A DNA stretch of 64,000 bases from G963667855 sp963667855 (GCA_963667855.2 CAXXKI010000029.1:62001-126000); one strand, 5' to 3'. Positions 43,720-53,407 are shown, counted from the stretch's first letter. Numbers and translations are program-made. The notes: generated from the sequence alone by a model not told the origin.

Positions 43720-45576
43720 ATGCTCACAGCACTAAAAATCGGCCTCGGACTGGCAATAACAGCATCGACGATGGTTCTGGCAGAGCCACCTGCAACCCTG
43801 CCGTCGGCCTCGCCGTCTCCCAGCCCAACGCCCAAGCCGGAGATTGTGATAATTGAAGGCCAGGTATTCAACCACTTCGGCGGTGGAGTAGACGGGGCGA
43901 CGGTAACCGTAAAGCGAAAAAACGGTCTGACCACGATTGCCACAACCACTACCAACCAATACGGCGATTTCAAAATAACTAGCCCTGAGCAGCTTACCGG
44001 GAAAGTCGTCATAGAATTCGCCAAGGAATACCACAAGCAGGCGTCGGTTGAGGTTGAACTTGATCCGGAAAAAGGACCCCGATTTGTAGATCATGAGTTG
44101 TCCGGTTCAATAGTTATTTCCGGAATCATCAAAGACGAGCAAATCCAGGCCCCCATTCCTAAAGCGAAAATCACCGTATTCGCCGGTTTCAAGGAATGGA
44201 ACTACGAATCTGACGCGGAGGGCAAATACCGGATCGAAGGGCTTCTCCCCGGTCCAGTCGGAATGGAGGTGAAAGCAGACAAATACGCGGATTTGAAGTT
44301 TGGAATTAAAGAAGCTCACAAAGCGGAATCGCCGCTGATCCTGGAGATGCGACCTGAACGGATTGTTCATATCCTGGTAACCGATGATTCGGGAAAACCG
44401 GTCAAAAACGCCAGCGTCGAGTGTGTTAACCGGCAGAGAGGCGCTTACCATAACCTGATCACGGATAAAAACGGCAAAACCACCATAAAAGGTCTGGACA
44501 TTGAAACGAAAGCGTTGCTCTTTCTCCTTACCCACGAATCATACGTTTCCGATACGGATTTCGAGCGGGAGGTTTCGCTGCCCGTTGATAAGGCGGAATC
44601 GAGCCATACGTTAACCATGTCTACGGCCGGTACCATCGTCGGTACGGTAACCAGTAAGATCAGCAAAGGTCCCGTCGGCGGTGCCCGGCTGACGGTTGGT
44701 CCGGTGCGTGGCGATTTGTGTCCGAAATCGTGGTCCTCGTTTGACGGTACATATGAAATAACCGGTGTCGCGCCGGGCGAGGCTATAGTCACAGTGCATC
44801 TTTCCGATCACGGCCCGGAACTGGCCACCGTAACCGTCGAAGCGAACAAGAAATCCACTCTCGATTTTTCCCTGGGCAACTCCAGAGCGGTCTCCGGTAA
44901 GGTTCTCGATTCCGAAGGCAAGCCGATCGACCGGGCCTACGTCTTTGCGACCAAGTGGCGAAACCACACCACCCTGGGTTTGCAGGCTATGACCGACGAA
45001 GAGGGTGTTTTCACTATCCACGACTCCCCTCTGGACGAATTCGAACTGGCCGTCTACGCCGACGAGAATGAACCGCTTAATAACCAGGTCGTATCCGCCG
45101 CCAAGTCGGACGGCTACACATACTCGTTAAAGAAACAGAGCAAGCCTGATCCCGCAACCAGGCAAGCCGGTAAAGAAGCCCCGAATTTCACGGTCACTAC
45201 GCTGGATGGAGAAAAAATCGAGCTGGCTCAACTGAAAGGCAAGGTAGTCCTGCTAGATTTCTGGGCGACGTGGTGCGGTCCGTGTATCGCGGAGATTCCC
45301 AACCTGATCGAGATACATAAGGAGTTCGGCAGGCGGGAAGATTTCGTAATGCTCAGCATAAGTCTCGACGACGAGGAATCCGACGTCCGCAACTTCGTGA
45401 AATCCCAGAAGATGATCTGGAAACACGCGGCCGGCAAAAACGGTAACAAAGCGGTGGAAGCCTACCAGGTGCGGGCCATTCCCTCGATGTTCCTCATCGA
45501 CAAGGAGGGGAAATTCATAGCGGCCGACCTGCCCGGACACGCGATAAAGGAAAAGCTCAAGGAGGTTTTGAAATAA
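43720..45576 (+). CDS. Secreted TlpA-like thioredoxin with beta-sandwich repeats (618 aa)
   Basis: Signal peptide (LKIGLGLAITASTMVLA), a Pro-rich linker, then about four carboxypeptidase-regulatory-like beta-sandwich repeats (for example GQVFNHFGGGVDGATVTVKRKNG and GKVLDSEGKPIDRAYVFATK). A C-terminal thioredoxin/redoxin domain starts with APNFTVTTLDGEKIELAQLKGK and has the active site WATWCGPC near residue 515. The CPxC-type pair Cys-Gly-Pro-Cys is intact, so it should act as a periplasmic thiol-disulphide oxidoreductase. The repeats probably anchor or position it. AGGAAGG lies 9 bases before ATG 43720; the ATG at 43711 lies too close to it. Confidence 0.88.
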   Translation: MLTALKIGLGLAITASTMVLAEPPATLPSASPSPSPTPKPEIVIIEGQVFNHFGGGVDGATVTVKRKNGLTTIATTTTNQYGDFKITSPEQLTGKVVIEFAKEYHKQASVEVELDPEKGPRFVDHELSGSIVISGIIKDEQIQAPIPKAKITVFAGFKEWNYESDAEGKYRIEGLLPGPVGMEVKADKYADLKFGIKEAHKAESPLILEMRPERIVHILVTDDSGKPVKNASVECVNRQRGAYHNLITDKNGKTTIKGLDIETKALLFLLTHESYVSDTDFEREVSLPVDKAESSHTLTMSTAGTIVGTVTSKISKGPVGGARLTVGPVRGDLCPKSWSSFDGTYEITGVAPGEAIVTVHLSDHGPELATVTVEANKKSTLDFSLGNSRAVSGKVLDSEGKPIDRAYVFATKWRNHTTLGLQAMTDEEGVFTIHDSPLDEFELAVYADENEPLNNQVVSAAKSDGYTYSLKKQSKPDPATRQAGKEAPNFTVTTLDGEKIELAQLKGKVVLLDFWATWCGPCIAEIPNLIEIHKEFGRREDFVMLSISLDDEESDVRNFVKSQKMIWKHAAGKNGNKAVEAYQVRAIPSMFLIDKEGKFIAADLPGHAIKEKLKEVLK

Positions 45577-45782
45577 CACACATTCAAGAGAAAGGTTATT
45601 CCCAAGCCTCACGTTTTTGCGAAGTTTGAAGACCGATTTCACAGAACATGAAGCTTAAACCCCAAACAACTTATACTACGATACCGATGTGTTGAGTGTA
45701 ACCCAAGCCAGCAAAGATACGCCGCCCTTCTTTGGCCCCTTTTGCCGGTCAAGTCGGTCAGGGCGCGTTTTTCCCCTACCGG

Positions 45783-47405
45783 TTATTTCGGAGAGAAATA
45801 CGAGAACCAGGATTTATCGAGCCGCAGGTTTACCGGGCTCTTTCCATTTGCCTTGATTTTCCCTAAGAGCAAATCCGCCACTGCCTGCTGGGTAACCAAG
45901 TCATATGAATAGGCATTTATCAAAGCTGGTATTCGCGGTAGATCATGCAGAAGATACGGAGTACCGTAGGAGATGAAAACCACTCTCCGGTCATAAAACG
46001 GTACGGATGCGATAAGTTCGCGCAGATAAGTACCGGCCGGTCTGATATCGTTCGTATTCCAGCCCGGCGGCAAAACCATGTGAACCAAAACCGCCGCGTA
46101 ATCGTCGATGCCTTCAGCCAGTCTGTACGACTCCACTTCCGTCATACGGGTAATATCGAAACCGGCTTCCTGCAGCCTTTGATCAACCAGATCGACATCC
46201 TGCATGTCGCCGGTGCGTACGTGGAAGGAAAGCACCTTGTCGCCCGGTTGCAGGTAAAGGGGTAATGCGTCAAAGCGGTCGGTGGCAATGGTAAGAGCAC
46301 TTTCGGCCAATTCCTTTCCGGCCTGCCGGTTACGCTCACGTTCGGCATCAGAAACGGGCTCACCGAACACGTCGTCGAAAAGTCCCAATTGCTCCTTGAA
46401 CAATAAAACTCTGCGTACTGCATCGTCCAATCTTGCCATTGACAGTTTCCCGCTACTTACCGCATTATTCAGTATTGCGAAATCGCTCTGGTAATGGCAG
46501 AAGAGGATCTGATCGCATCCGGCTTGTAGCATATCCGGAATTATCTCCTCTCTCGGTCCCCAGGTAGTGACTCCGCCCATCACGCTGGCATCGCTGATTA
46601 TCATCCCGTCAAAACCCAACCGTTGACGCAGAAGTTCGGTAGTGATTTTCGCGCTCAAGGTGGCCGGCGGAGCGTCAGCCAAGGATATCCCTTTTCCCGG
46701 ATCGCAAGCAGGCAAAGCGATATGCCCGATCATAATACTCCGCACCCCCCGATTGATAAGCGTTCTGTATACCCGACCAAACGAATCCCACCAGGAATCG
46801 AATTCCAGAGGATTTATGGAAGTGCAGATATGCTGATCACGAGAATCCAGACCATCGCCGGGAAAGTGTTTGGCGCAGGCGGCCATCTTGTTTTCCTGCA
46901 TACCGGCGATGAATTCGGCGGCAAGTTCGATGATCGTATCCACGTCATCGCCCAGGCTACGGGTATTGGTAATTGGGTTTATCGGGCACAGATTGATATC
47001 AACAACCGGGCCGAAACTCCAGTGAATACCCACCTCCCGCCCTTCGCGGGCAGCCGATTTTCCCATAGTGCGGGCGAGAGTCTTCTTGCCGGCCGCAGCA
47101 AGCGACATAAGAAAGGGAAAGGTAGTCGCATCCCTGATCATTCGCCCCGGCCCGCATTCCAGGTCTGAACTGATAACGACAGGAGTTCCGGCCAACCGTT
47201 GAATGAATTCGGTTGTGCGGCGAATCTCATCGGCCGTTCCTCCCATGACGAAAACCCCACCGGGTACCAGGTCGCCAAGGATTTCTCTAATCTCTTCCTC
47301 CGACTGTTGCGGACGAACAAAAGGATGCAGGGTTTGGGCAATCTTTTCCTCGACAGACATTTGGGCCAAAAGAGATTTTATACTTTTATGGGAGTTAGAA
47401 TTCAT
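45783..47405 (-). CDS. Glycoside hydrolase family 3, NagZ-like (540 aa)
   Basis: A GH3 beta-glycosidase, closest in its core to beta-N-acetylhexosaminidases that recycle cell wall sugars. SSDLECGPGRMI, the PVVDINLCPINPITNTRSLG block, CAKHFPGDGLDSRDQH (the KHFPG-His dyad region of NagZ) and the nucleophile region GMIISDASVMG are visible. It is longer than NagZ (about 340) because of a C-terminal alpha/beta domain, as in two-domain GH3 enzymes. No signal peptide is evident, so it should be cytoplasmic. I place the start at ATG 47403-47405; the longer frame to 47492 has an unlikely Cys-rich N-terminus. It is a single gene. Confidence 0.87.
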   Translation of the reverse strand: MNSNSHKSIKSLLAQMSVEEKIAQTLHPFVRPQQSEEEIREILGDLVPGGVFVMGGTADEIRRTTEFIQRLAGTPVVISSDLECGPGRMIRDATTFPFLMSLAAAGKKTLARTMGKSAAREGREVGIHWSFGPVVDINLCPINPITNTRSLGDDVDTIIELAAEFIAGMQENKMAACAKHFPGDGLDSRDQHICTSINPLEFDSWWDSFGRVYRTLINRGVRSIMIGHIALPACDPGKGISLADAPPATLSAKITTELLRQRLGFDGMIISDASVMGGVTTWGPREEIIPDMLQAGCDQILFCHYQSDFAILNNAVSSGKLSMARLDDAVRRVLLFKEQLGLFDDVFGEPVSDAERERNRQAGKELAESALTIATDRFDALPLYLQPGDKVLSFHVRTGDMQDVDLVDQRLQEAGFDITRMTEVESYRLAEGIDDYAAVLVHMVLPPGWNTNDIRPAGTYLRELIASVPFYDRRVVFISYGTPYLLHDLPRIPALINAYSYDLVTQQAVADLLLGKIKANGKSPVNLRLDKSWFSYFSPK

Positions 47406-47768
47406 ATCTACCAATCTGTTGAAAAAACGTCGCGAAAACTCTAGGGGGTAACGGCACACATCTTTACATACGTTTGAACAGGCTAGCGCCATACGATGGA
47501 ACTATCCCCGCGAATTCATCCGGGCTGCCGAGTAACGACGACTCTTAGCGGAATAGTTTCCTTAAAAACCGAGTCTTTTAATACCCGGTTTTTCAGGTGG
47601 AACCCGCTTGAGGAATACGGGAGCATTTTACATCGTATAGTGGCCGATGCAAAGTGGCTTTCCAACTCGGCGGGGAGTGAACCAACACCATCCTCCCTCT
47701 GTGGGCGAATCGGCCTTATCGTAAATACAAGGCGATATGGCGAGGCGTGGGGCAACAATCTGAAGCGG

Positions 47769-47936
47769 TTAGGCGGAGTTTTTCTTTTCTATAGCCGTAG
47801 CGATTATACCGGCGGCGAATACGATGGAACCGGTGAGGGCCAACATTCCGCATCTTGTCGGGAACATCGAGTAAACGATATCGAGAATACCTATACAGGT
47901 AATTATCAATCCGCCGATTAATGCGACATTCGTCAT
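47769..47936 (-). CDS. Small two-helix membrane peptide (55 aa)
   Basis: A short gene. AAAGGAG lies 8 bases before ATG 47934-47936. The peptide starts MTNVALIGGLIITCIGILD, has a short loop YSMFPTRCG, a second helix MLALTGSIVFAAGIIATAI and a charged end EKKNSA. The two hydrophobic segments of about 18 residues joined by a short loop suggest a helical hairpin in the inner membrane. Function unknown. It is a single gene; its reading frame and ribosome site are better than those of the longer overlapping frames. Confidence 0.65.
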   Translation of the reverse strand: MTNVALIGGLIITCIGILDIVYSMFPTRCGMLALTGSIVFAAGIIATAIEKKNSA

Positions 47937-48067
47937 TGCCGGTCTCCTTTCTACGAGTCCACCGTTCCCGTGGATGATTTCCCTGGCGACGCAGCCCGTT
48001 TGCTCCTCGTAAGGGAAGTCGCAATCGGTATTATTTTAGGCCTGGCTTCACGAATGCCCAGCATTCC

Positions 48068-48089
48068 GTCGGGTCAATGACGCGACCTA
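48068..48089 (-). repeat. TCGGGTCATTGACCCGA-type palindrome, copy 1
   Basis: GTCGGGTCAATGACGCGACCTA, an imperfect palindrome, resembles the sequence at 59704-59725. It may be a second dispersed repeat family; with only two diverged copies, support is limited. Confidence 0.4.
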
Positions 48090-48256
48090 CAATACTTCGC
48101 AGAGAAGCGGCACCGGGGGAAGCGATATTATTTCACATGCTGTTTCGATAATGGCTGGTTTTCTCCATTCAATGTGTTTAGAATATCACCAAGCATGTTT
48201 TCTGATATGTTTTTTTCTGAAAATGCGGGATTGTCACTTTTATCGAGGGAATAACG

Positions 48257-49156
48257 ATGAATGCTGGATTTTTAATTAGTGTACTGATTTCCGCCGGATT
48301 GTTCGCTACACCGGCAGGTATTGATAATCCAAACAGCAAACCGGGCACTCTCAGCGATCCGACAACGATAATCAGTAAAATGATTAACGTATACCTCAAC
48401 CTTTCTTCTTATCAGGCTATCGGTGAAAGCGAAGAGGTGCGAATCGGCAATACAGAACATTCTAGAGGAAAACACGAATTCTCTGTGGTGTATAAACGCC
48501 CGAATAGATTGAAGATGGAAATCACTGCGAAAGGATGTAATTCAGTCGAAAGTTTCCGGTTTTGTGCCGACGGTCGAGATGTTTTTGTTCAAAATAGACG
48601 AAAGTCTGAACTTATCTACAAGCACTTCGACGATTTGTATTTTGCCATTAACCTATCGGATATTGAAACTGATAATAATATCATTTCGAAAATGTTGTTA
48701 GACAACGAGGTGCTGCGTATGGACATCGCATACGAATTAGCCTCTCCGCGACTTTTGCCTGAAGAGGTTATCGATAATGTAAGATGTTACGTAGTCGCAA
48801 CGGGCTGGGAAGGTAGTTATCCGGAAAAAACAACATTATGGATCGGGCAAGACGATTTTCTGATCCGTAAGCTTGAACACAAATATCCGCCGAACAATCC
48901 TCTTCCTTCGGAAGCCATAATCAATGAGCTCAGCGATATCGCAAAGGAGTTACCGGAAATGGAAGAGGAAATCAAGGATATGATAGACACTCACGGATAC
49001 AAAATCGTAACAACATATAAATCCATTACTGTCAACGAAAAGATCAGCGACGACACCTTCAAGTTCACGCCTGCGGAGCTGGCCATACTGAAGGAAATCA
49101 AAACGGAAGCTTCGGAAGCACAGCCAGATAAACCGGTAATTTCGAAGAAGGAATAA
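48257..49156 (+). CDS. Secreted LolA-like (DUF2092-type) protein (299 aa)
   Basis: Signal peptide (FLISVLISAGLFATPA), then a domain beginning with SKMINVYLNLSSYQAIGESE. The string of beta-strands (FSVVYKRPNRLKMEI, FRFCADGRDVFVQNRRKSELIY) and the later VIDNVRCYVVATGWEG...TTLWIGQDDFLIRKLEHKY are the layout of the LolA/LolB half-barrel proteins and of DUF2092. These bind lipids or hydrophobic molecules in the periplasm. The C-terminus is a Lys/Glu-rich extension. GAGGG lies about 8 bases before the ATG. IS701 copy 2 is inserted five bases behind the stop codon, so any terminator it had is now displaced. Confidence 0.78.
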   Translation: MNAGFLISVLISAGLFATPAGIDNPNSKPGTLSDPTTIISKMINVYLNLSSYQAIGESEEVRIGNTEHSRGKHEFSVVYKRPNRLKMEITAKGCNSVESFRFCADGRDVFVQNRRKSELIYKHFDDLYFAINLSDIETDNNIISKMLLDNEVLRMDIAYELASPRLLPEEVIDNVRCYVVATGWEGSYPEKTTLWIGQDDFLIRKLEHKYPPNNPLPSEAIINELSDIAKELPEMEEEIKDMIDTHGYKIVTTYKSITVNEKISDDTFKFTPAELAILKEIKTEASEAQPDKPVISKKE

Positions 49157-49258
49157 TAACCTAGCACTACAGCGCAAAGTAAGCTCAAGAAATTACCGCA
49201 TTCGGCTCGATAACTTCTGATAGCGGCGTGTGTTACGCTGCAGAAAGGAGTCACGAGC

Positions 49259-50560
49259 ATGGATGCTTCTCAAATCGCAGAAGTTGGCCGGGGTATTGAG
49301 GGATATCTGGCGGAGTTTTCGGATTGCTTCGGGCGTTGTGACACGGAGGCGTATCTGCCCATTTACGTCCGCGGGCAAAACTCGAATCTTCATCGCAAAA
49401 GCGTTGAACCGATGGCATTGCAGGCCGGTGTTCCACCGCGATCATTGCAGGCCTTTCTGAGTCTGTTGAAGTGGGATGAAGAGCAGGCGGTGGATCGTTT
49501 GCAACAAATCCTCATGCGGGATCATGCACATCCCAAAGCAATTGGATCGGTAGATGAAACATGTTGCCCGAAGAAAGGGCATCACACCGCTACGGTTCAG
49601 CGTCAGTGGTGCGGTAGTACAGGAAAGGTGGACAACTGTGTCGTCAGCGTTCACCTGGCTTATACGTTGGGAGATTTTCACTGCCTGATGGACAGTGACC
49701 TGTTCCTGCCCGAGAGTTGGGCGAATGATCCGATCCGGCGGGAAGCTGCGGGGATTCCTGAAGATGTAACGCATCGTACCAAACCCGAGATTGCATTGGC
49801 ACAGATCAAACGCGCCTTGGCCAACGGTGTTCGTGTAGCGGCATGGACGTTTGACGAGCATTACGGGCAGAGTTACGCGTTCCTTGACGGTCTGGATGCA
49901 CTTGGTCAGAACTATGTGGCGGAGGTGCCTTGTGACTTCTACGGATGGGCAGTGTATCCGAAGTTGGTACACCGGTTGAGGTCCCGGGAAATGCATCGAG
50001 GCGGGCGGAAAAAGCCTGTTCCGAGAGTCGCTGGTGGCAGCCCCAAGGCCAGTCAGGTGAAGAATCTGCTGATTCATTCACCGGCTTTTTACAATCAACC
50101 CTGGACGGCGATTCATCTCAAAGATGCCGAGAAAGGCCCGATGGTTCGTGAGGTCAAGACAATTCGATTCTGGATGCAGCGGAATAACCTGCCGACTCGA
50201 GAGCACTGGTTGATTGCGGCCCGCAATCCGGAAGAGCCGGACGTGATCAAGTTCTTCGTCTCCAACGCGCCGGCGGGAACGCCGATTGAATGGCTGGCTT
50301 ATGTCGGCTATTCACGATGGTCGATCGAGCGATGCTTTCAGGAAGACAAGGACGAATTGGGTTTCGACCATTTTGAAGTTCGCTCCTGGCGGGCAATCCA
50401 TCGTCACATGTATCTGACTCAGATCAGCCATTTGTATTTAAACAAGGCGCGGGAGAGGTTGATGGATCAGGAGCGTTCACAGGAAAAAGCCGGCTTTTTT
50501 TCCCTACAGAGGCCCCGGCGACAATCGCCCGTCGTATCCGGTCGAAAGCCTGACGGTTAA
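49259..50560 (+). CDS. IS701-family DDE transposase, main frame, copy 2 (433 aa)
   Basis: The protein is identical to that of copy 1 at 14388-15689 in every residue, including the frame end RKPDG, and carries the same candidate DDE residues and the same T7 tract (50495-50501). Identity of both copies indicates very recent transposition or gene conversion. Confidence 0.9.
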   Translation: MDASQIAEVGRGIEGYLAEFSDCFGRCDTEAYLPIYVRGQNSNLHRKSVEPMALQAGVPPRSLQAFLSLLKWDEEQAVDRLQQILMRDHAHPKAIGSVDETCCPKKGHHTATVQRQWCGSTGKVDNCVVSVHLAYTLGDFHCLMDSDLFLPESWANDPIRREAAGIPEDVTHRTKPEIALAQIKRALANGVRVAAWTFDEHYGQSYAFLDGLDALGQNYVAEVPCDFYGWAVYPKLVHRLRSREMHRGGRKKPVPRVAGGSPKASQVKNLLIHSPAFYNQPWTAIHLKDAEKGPMVREVKTIRFWMQRNNLPTREHWLIAARNPEEPDVIKFFVSNAPAGTPIEWLAYVGYSRWSIERCFQEDKDELGFDHFEVRSWRAIHRHMYLTQISHLYLNKARERLMDQERSQEKAGFFSLQRPRRQSPVVSGRKPDG

Positions 50561-50783
50561 CCAGTTGCGTGAAGCCGTGTCCGCCTGGTTTGAGGCCATC
50601 GCACTTCCGCGATCTGCCCGTAAACAGGTACTGGAAAAAACCGCGATGAGAATCAGCTATACACGACATCGCAACACGCAGGCAAAGCGTGGTCATCGCA
50701 AGAAAACAATCCGGGAATTACACCGGAAAGGACTCACTTTTGGGAAAATGAGAACGTGTATCGGCAGCAACTTTGCGCTGTAG
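50502..50783 (+). other. Out-of-frame continuation of the IS701 transposase C-terminus, copy 2
   Basis: The same +1-frame continuation as in copy 1, open from the T7 tract to 50783. One substitution against copy 1 (T instead of G at 50741) changes Leu to Phe in GLTFGKMRTC. That the break is shared by both copies shows it predates the last transposition. Confidence 0.6.
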
Positions 50784-50785
50784 TG

Positions 50786-53407
50786 CTAGTTACCATTAAT
50801 CCAGGGCGGCCAGTTGCTATCGTTTTGTGCCCGGGCGAGAAACGCCTGGGCGAAGCGGTATTCGGTAAATATCAAGACGTTGGTATCGATACAACCAGCG
50901 AGCAGTTGCAGGCCTTCTGCTTTGTCCCCTTCGCCGAGGCGGCGGAGGCCGGCCTGGAAGGTTGCTTCGCAGCGTGCTCCCGGGTCGTTTCCGGCTGACG
51001 TTATGAAAGTTTCCTCGTCGATCTTGCGGGTCAGGAATGCCGCGGCTTTTACGGGCGAAATCGAACCCGCCTGCTTTTTACCCGATTCGATTCCGGCAAT
51101 ATCCAGTTCCGAAATCGCCTTGGCGGAAGTTTTGCTGTCGCCTAGCAGTTCCATTACCACCGCGGACAAATATAAACCGTTTGCGTTGCCTCGCTGCTGG
51201 ATAATGCTTTTAGCGCAGATACGTTTTGCTTCATCCATCCGCCCGGTTTCGGCAAGCAGTATCGCCTGCAATAACACCAGCGGGCAATACCTGGGCGATT
51301 TTTCACACGCGGGTTTTACAATCGCGAGTGCCTCGTCGAATCGGCCCAGAGCGTATAGCATTGTTGCGTATTCATGGGAACGGTAAGGGTGGAGATCGCG
51401 TTTTTCGGTTTTGTCCACGCGGATTGCTTCGGCGAAGCTCTGGGCGGCCGCGGCGTAATCCCCGGTATATCGCAGATACACTCCCTGTTGAACGAAGGTT
51501 AAGGAATCACCGGAACGGCGGAGATTCATTGCCTGGGCCAGATCGGTCCGGCATTTCAGCAGCCAGTCGCTTGTATGGTTTTTATACGATTCGTGATTTT
51601 TCGTGTGGGCTGCGGCAAACAACCAACCGCGAGCCCGTGCGAGATGGGAAGCGGCGAGCTTCGGTCTAAACACGACCAGAGCGTCCAGGTCGTTCAGCAT
51701 GGGATCGAGCTGCGTTGTGTCCCCTTCAGTCAGAAGTCTGGTGCCGCGGTATCCGGCTCTGGCGGCGATAGCCGGTGTGAAATCGGGACACAGCTCTATT
51801 GCCCGGTTATAGGAATCTATAGCGGTTTTTCCGGTGGTTTTGCTTTCGGTCAGCCCGCGAAGGTACCAGGCGAGTGCCGTGGGTGGATCGGTATTTTCCA
51901 ACCCGGATAAAACCCGTTTACTGTTAAAGAAGTCGCCTTCGGCCGCGTAGGTCAATGCCAGGGCGTAGGTGGCTTCAGCGTTTTGCGGGTCCCTGGCTTT
52001 GGCAATATCGATATATTCCCTGGCTTTTCCCGGCTGGTTATCCAGCAGCGGAACCAAGGCGTGATAAAGGTGCAAACGTGCGGAATCGACGCCGAGCTTT
52101 TTGGCTTTATCCAGCGTTTGAACCGCCTTTGAGTTGTCGCCTTCGTATAGAACGGCGGTATAGGCCTGATCCAGCAGGCGGGTTCCTTCCATGAGACGCA
52201 ACTTTCCCTTTAGACCAATAGCGACAATGGCCAGGGAAATCGCAAGGGCTGCACCGAGAGCGTGAAGTCGATGCTTGCGAATATACCGAACGGCTTTCAC
52301 CGTTACCGGTGTTCGCCGGGCGAGGATACTCTCTCCGGCAATGAAGCGTCGGAGATCTTCAGCTACCGCACCGGCGTCAGCGTATCGATCGGCATGGAAT
52401 TTACGCATACACTTTGAGACTATTGTTTCGAGATCCCTGGGCAGATGCCGGTTGACCTGCCGCATGGATTTGGGATTTACAAAGCAGATATTATTCAAGA
52501 CTTCCTCGCGGGATTCACCTTCCACTGCGGGTGCGAGCGTGAGCAATTCGTACAAGCTGGCTCCAAGGGAATAGATATCCGCCCGGGCGTCGACCTGTTC
52601 TCTTCCGCCGCGAGCCTGTTCCGGGGCCATGTACCGGGCGGTTCCGACCACGTCGCCGGTAACGGTTATGCTGGCCATCGCGTTTGTGCGTGCCAGGCCA
52701 AAATCGGTTACCCACACGTTATCCAACGCATCCAGCAACAAGTTTGAGGGTTTAACATCCCGATGGATAATTCCCTGACGATGAGCGCAGGCCAGGGCAT
52801 CGGCCACCTGCATTCCCCAACGGGCGACTCGTTTGAAATACTCCTTATCCACGGTTGATTCGTGTTTTCGCATATCCTTGATATGCTGGGAAAGCGATTG
52901 CCCCTCGATGAACTGCATAGTGTAGTAACTGATCCCGTCTGTTTCGCCCACTCCGTAGACGGGAACGATATTGGAATGGTGGAGTTTTCCAGCAGTGGCC
53001 GCCTCCCGGGAAAAACGTTCCGCTGAAGTAGAAGAGAGCAAAGTACCGGCGGGCATTACCTTGAGGGCTACTCTCCGGTCCAGGGAGGTCTGGATAGCCT
53101 CGTAGACGACGCCCATGCCGCCTCGGGCGATTTCGCGCACGATGCGGTATTCCCCAAGGCATGCCCCCTTTTCGAGTTTATCCGCCCGGAGGGTCCTGCT
53201 GGTAGCTTCGACGAAGTCGAGGGTTTTAAATACGCCGCGCAAGGCGTCGGCCAGTTCGGGATGATCGCGGATGATTTTTTCCTGATCCGGTTCGCCGCCG
53301 GCAGCGAGTTCTTCCAGATACGCATCCAGGATATTCTCCAGAATCCCGGCAGAGTCCGGTTGAGCTGAATTGCTTTTTGAATTGTGCTTCGACCCCTCAG
53401 ATGGCAT
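50786..53407 (-). CDS. Membrane Ser/Thr protein kinase with TPR-like tail (873 aa)
   Basis: A second Hanks-type kinase. Residues below are counted from the GTG at 53410. Gly-rich loop ARGGMG (95-100), Lys117 in VALKV, HRDVKPSN at 216-223, DFG at 236-238 and the APE-equivalent MAPEQ near 263. A membrane helix near 372-390 is followed by about 480 residues of helical repeats of TPR type. The start is ATG 53405-53407 or the GTG immediately before; both overlap the upstream ECF sigma gene, so the two are co-translated. It resembles the kinase at 6324-9194 in layout but lacks the insertion in the kinase domain. IS701 copy 2 abuts its stop codon, which remains intact. Confidence 0.92.
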   Translation of the reverse strand: MPSEGSKHNSKSNSAQPDSAGILENILDAYLEELAAGGEPDQEKIIRDHPELADALRGVFKTLDFVEATSRTLRADKLEKGACLGEYRIVREIARGGMGVVYEAIQTSLDRRVALKVMPAGTLLSSTSAERFSREAATAGKLHHSNIVPVYGVGETDGISYYTMQFIEGQSLSQHIKDMRKHESTVDKEYFKRVARWGMQVADALACAHRQGIIHRDVKPSNLLLDALDNVWVTDFGLARTNAMASITVTGDVVGTARYMAPEQARGGREQVDARADIYSLGASLYELLTLAPAVEGESREEVLNNICFVNPKSMRQVNRHLPRDLETIVSKCMRKFHADRYADAGAVAEDLRRFIAGESILARRTPVTVKAVRYIRKHRLHALGAALAISLAIVAIGLKGKLRLMEGTRLLDQAYTAVLYEGDNSKAVQTLDKAKKLGVDSARLHLYHALVPLLDNQPGKAREYIDIAKARDPQNAEATYALALTYAAEGDFFNSKRVLSGLENTDPPTALAWYLRGLTESKTTGKTAIDSYNRAIELCPDFTPAIAARAGYRGTRLLTEGDTTQLDPMLNDLDALVVFRPKLAASHLARARGWLFAAAHTKNHESYKNHTSDWLLKCRTDLAQAMNLRRSGDSLTFVQQGVYLRYTGDYAAAAQSFAEAIRVDKTEKRDLHPYRSHEYATMLYALGRFDEALAIVKPACEKSPRYCPLVLLQAILLAETGRMDEAKRICAKSIIQQRGNANGLYLSAVVMELLGDSKTSAKAISELDIAGIESGKKQAGSISPVKAAAFLTRKIDEETFITSAGNDPGARCEATFQAGLRRLGEGDKAEGLQLLAGCIDTNVLIFTEYRFAQAFLARAQNDSNWPPWINGN

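Larger units (their letters stand above)
49161..50789 (+). mobile_element. IS701-family insertion sequence, copy 2
   Basis: Same structure and length as copy 1: element 49165-50785 flanked by CTAG (49161-49164, 50786-50789). The right CTAG overlaps the stop codon of the kinase gene ending at 50786, so the target contained that stop and the duplication preserved it. Both copies point the same way, 34,871 bp apart, and after the right CTAG both continue with TTAC. Confidence 0.93.

Noticed and set aside
47496..47921. Plus-strand 141-codon frame
   Set aside because: No ribosome site or domain, and it overlaps the better-supported 55-residue gene on the other strand.
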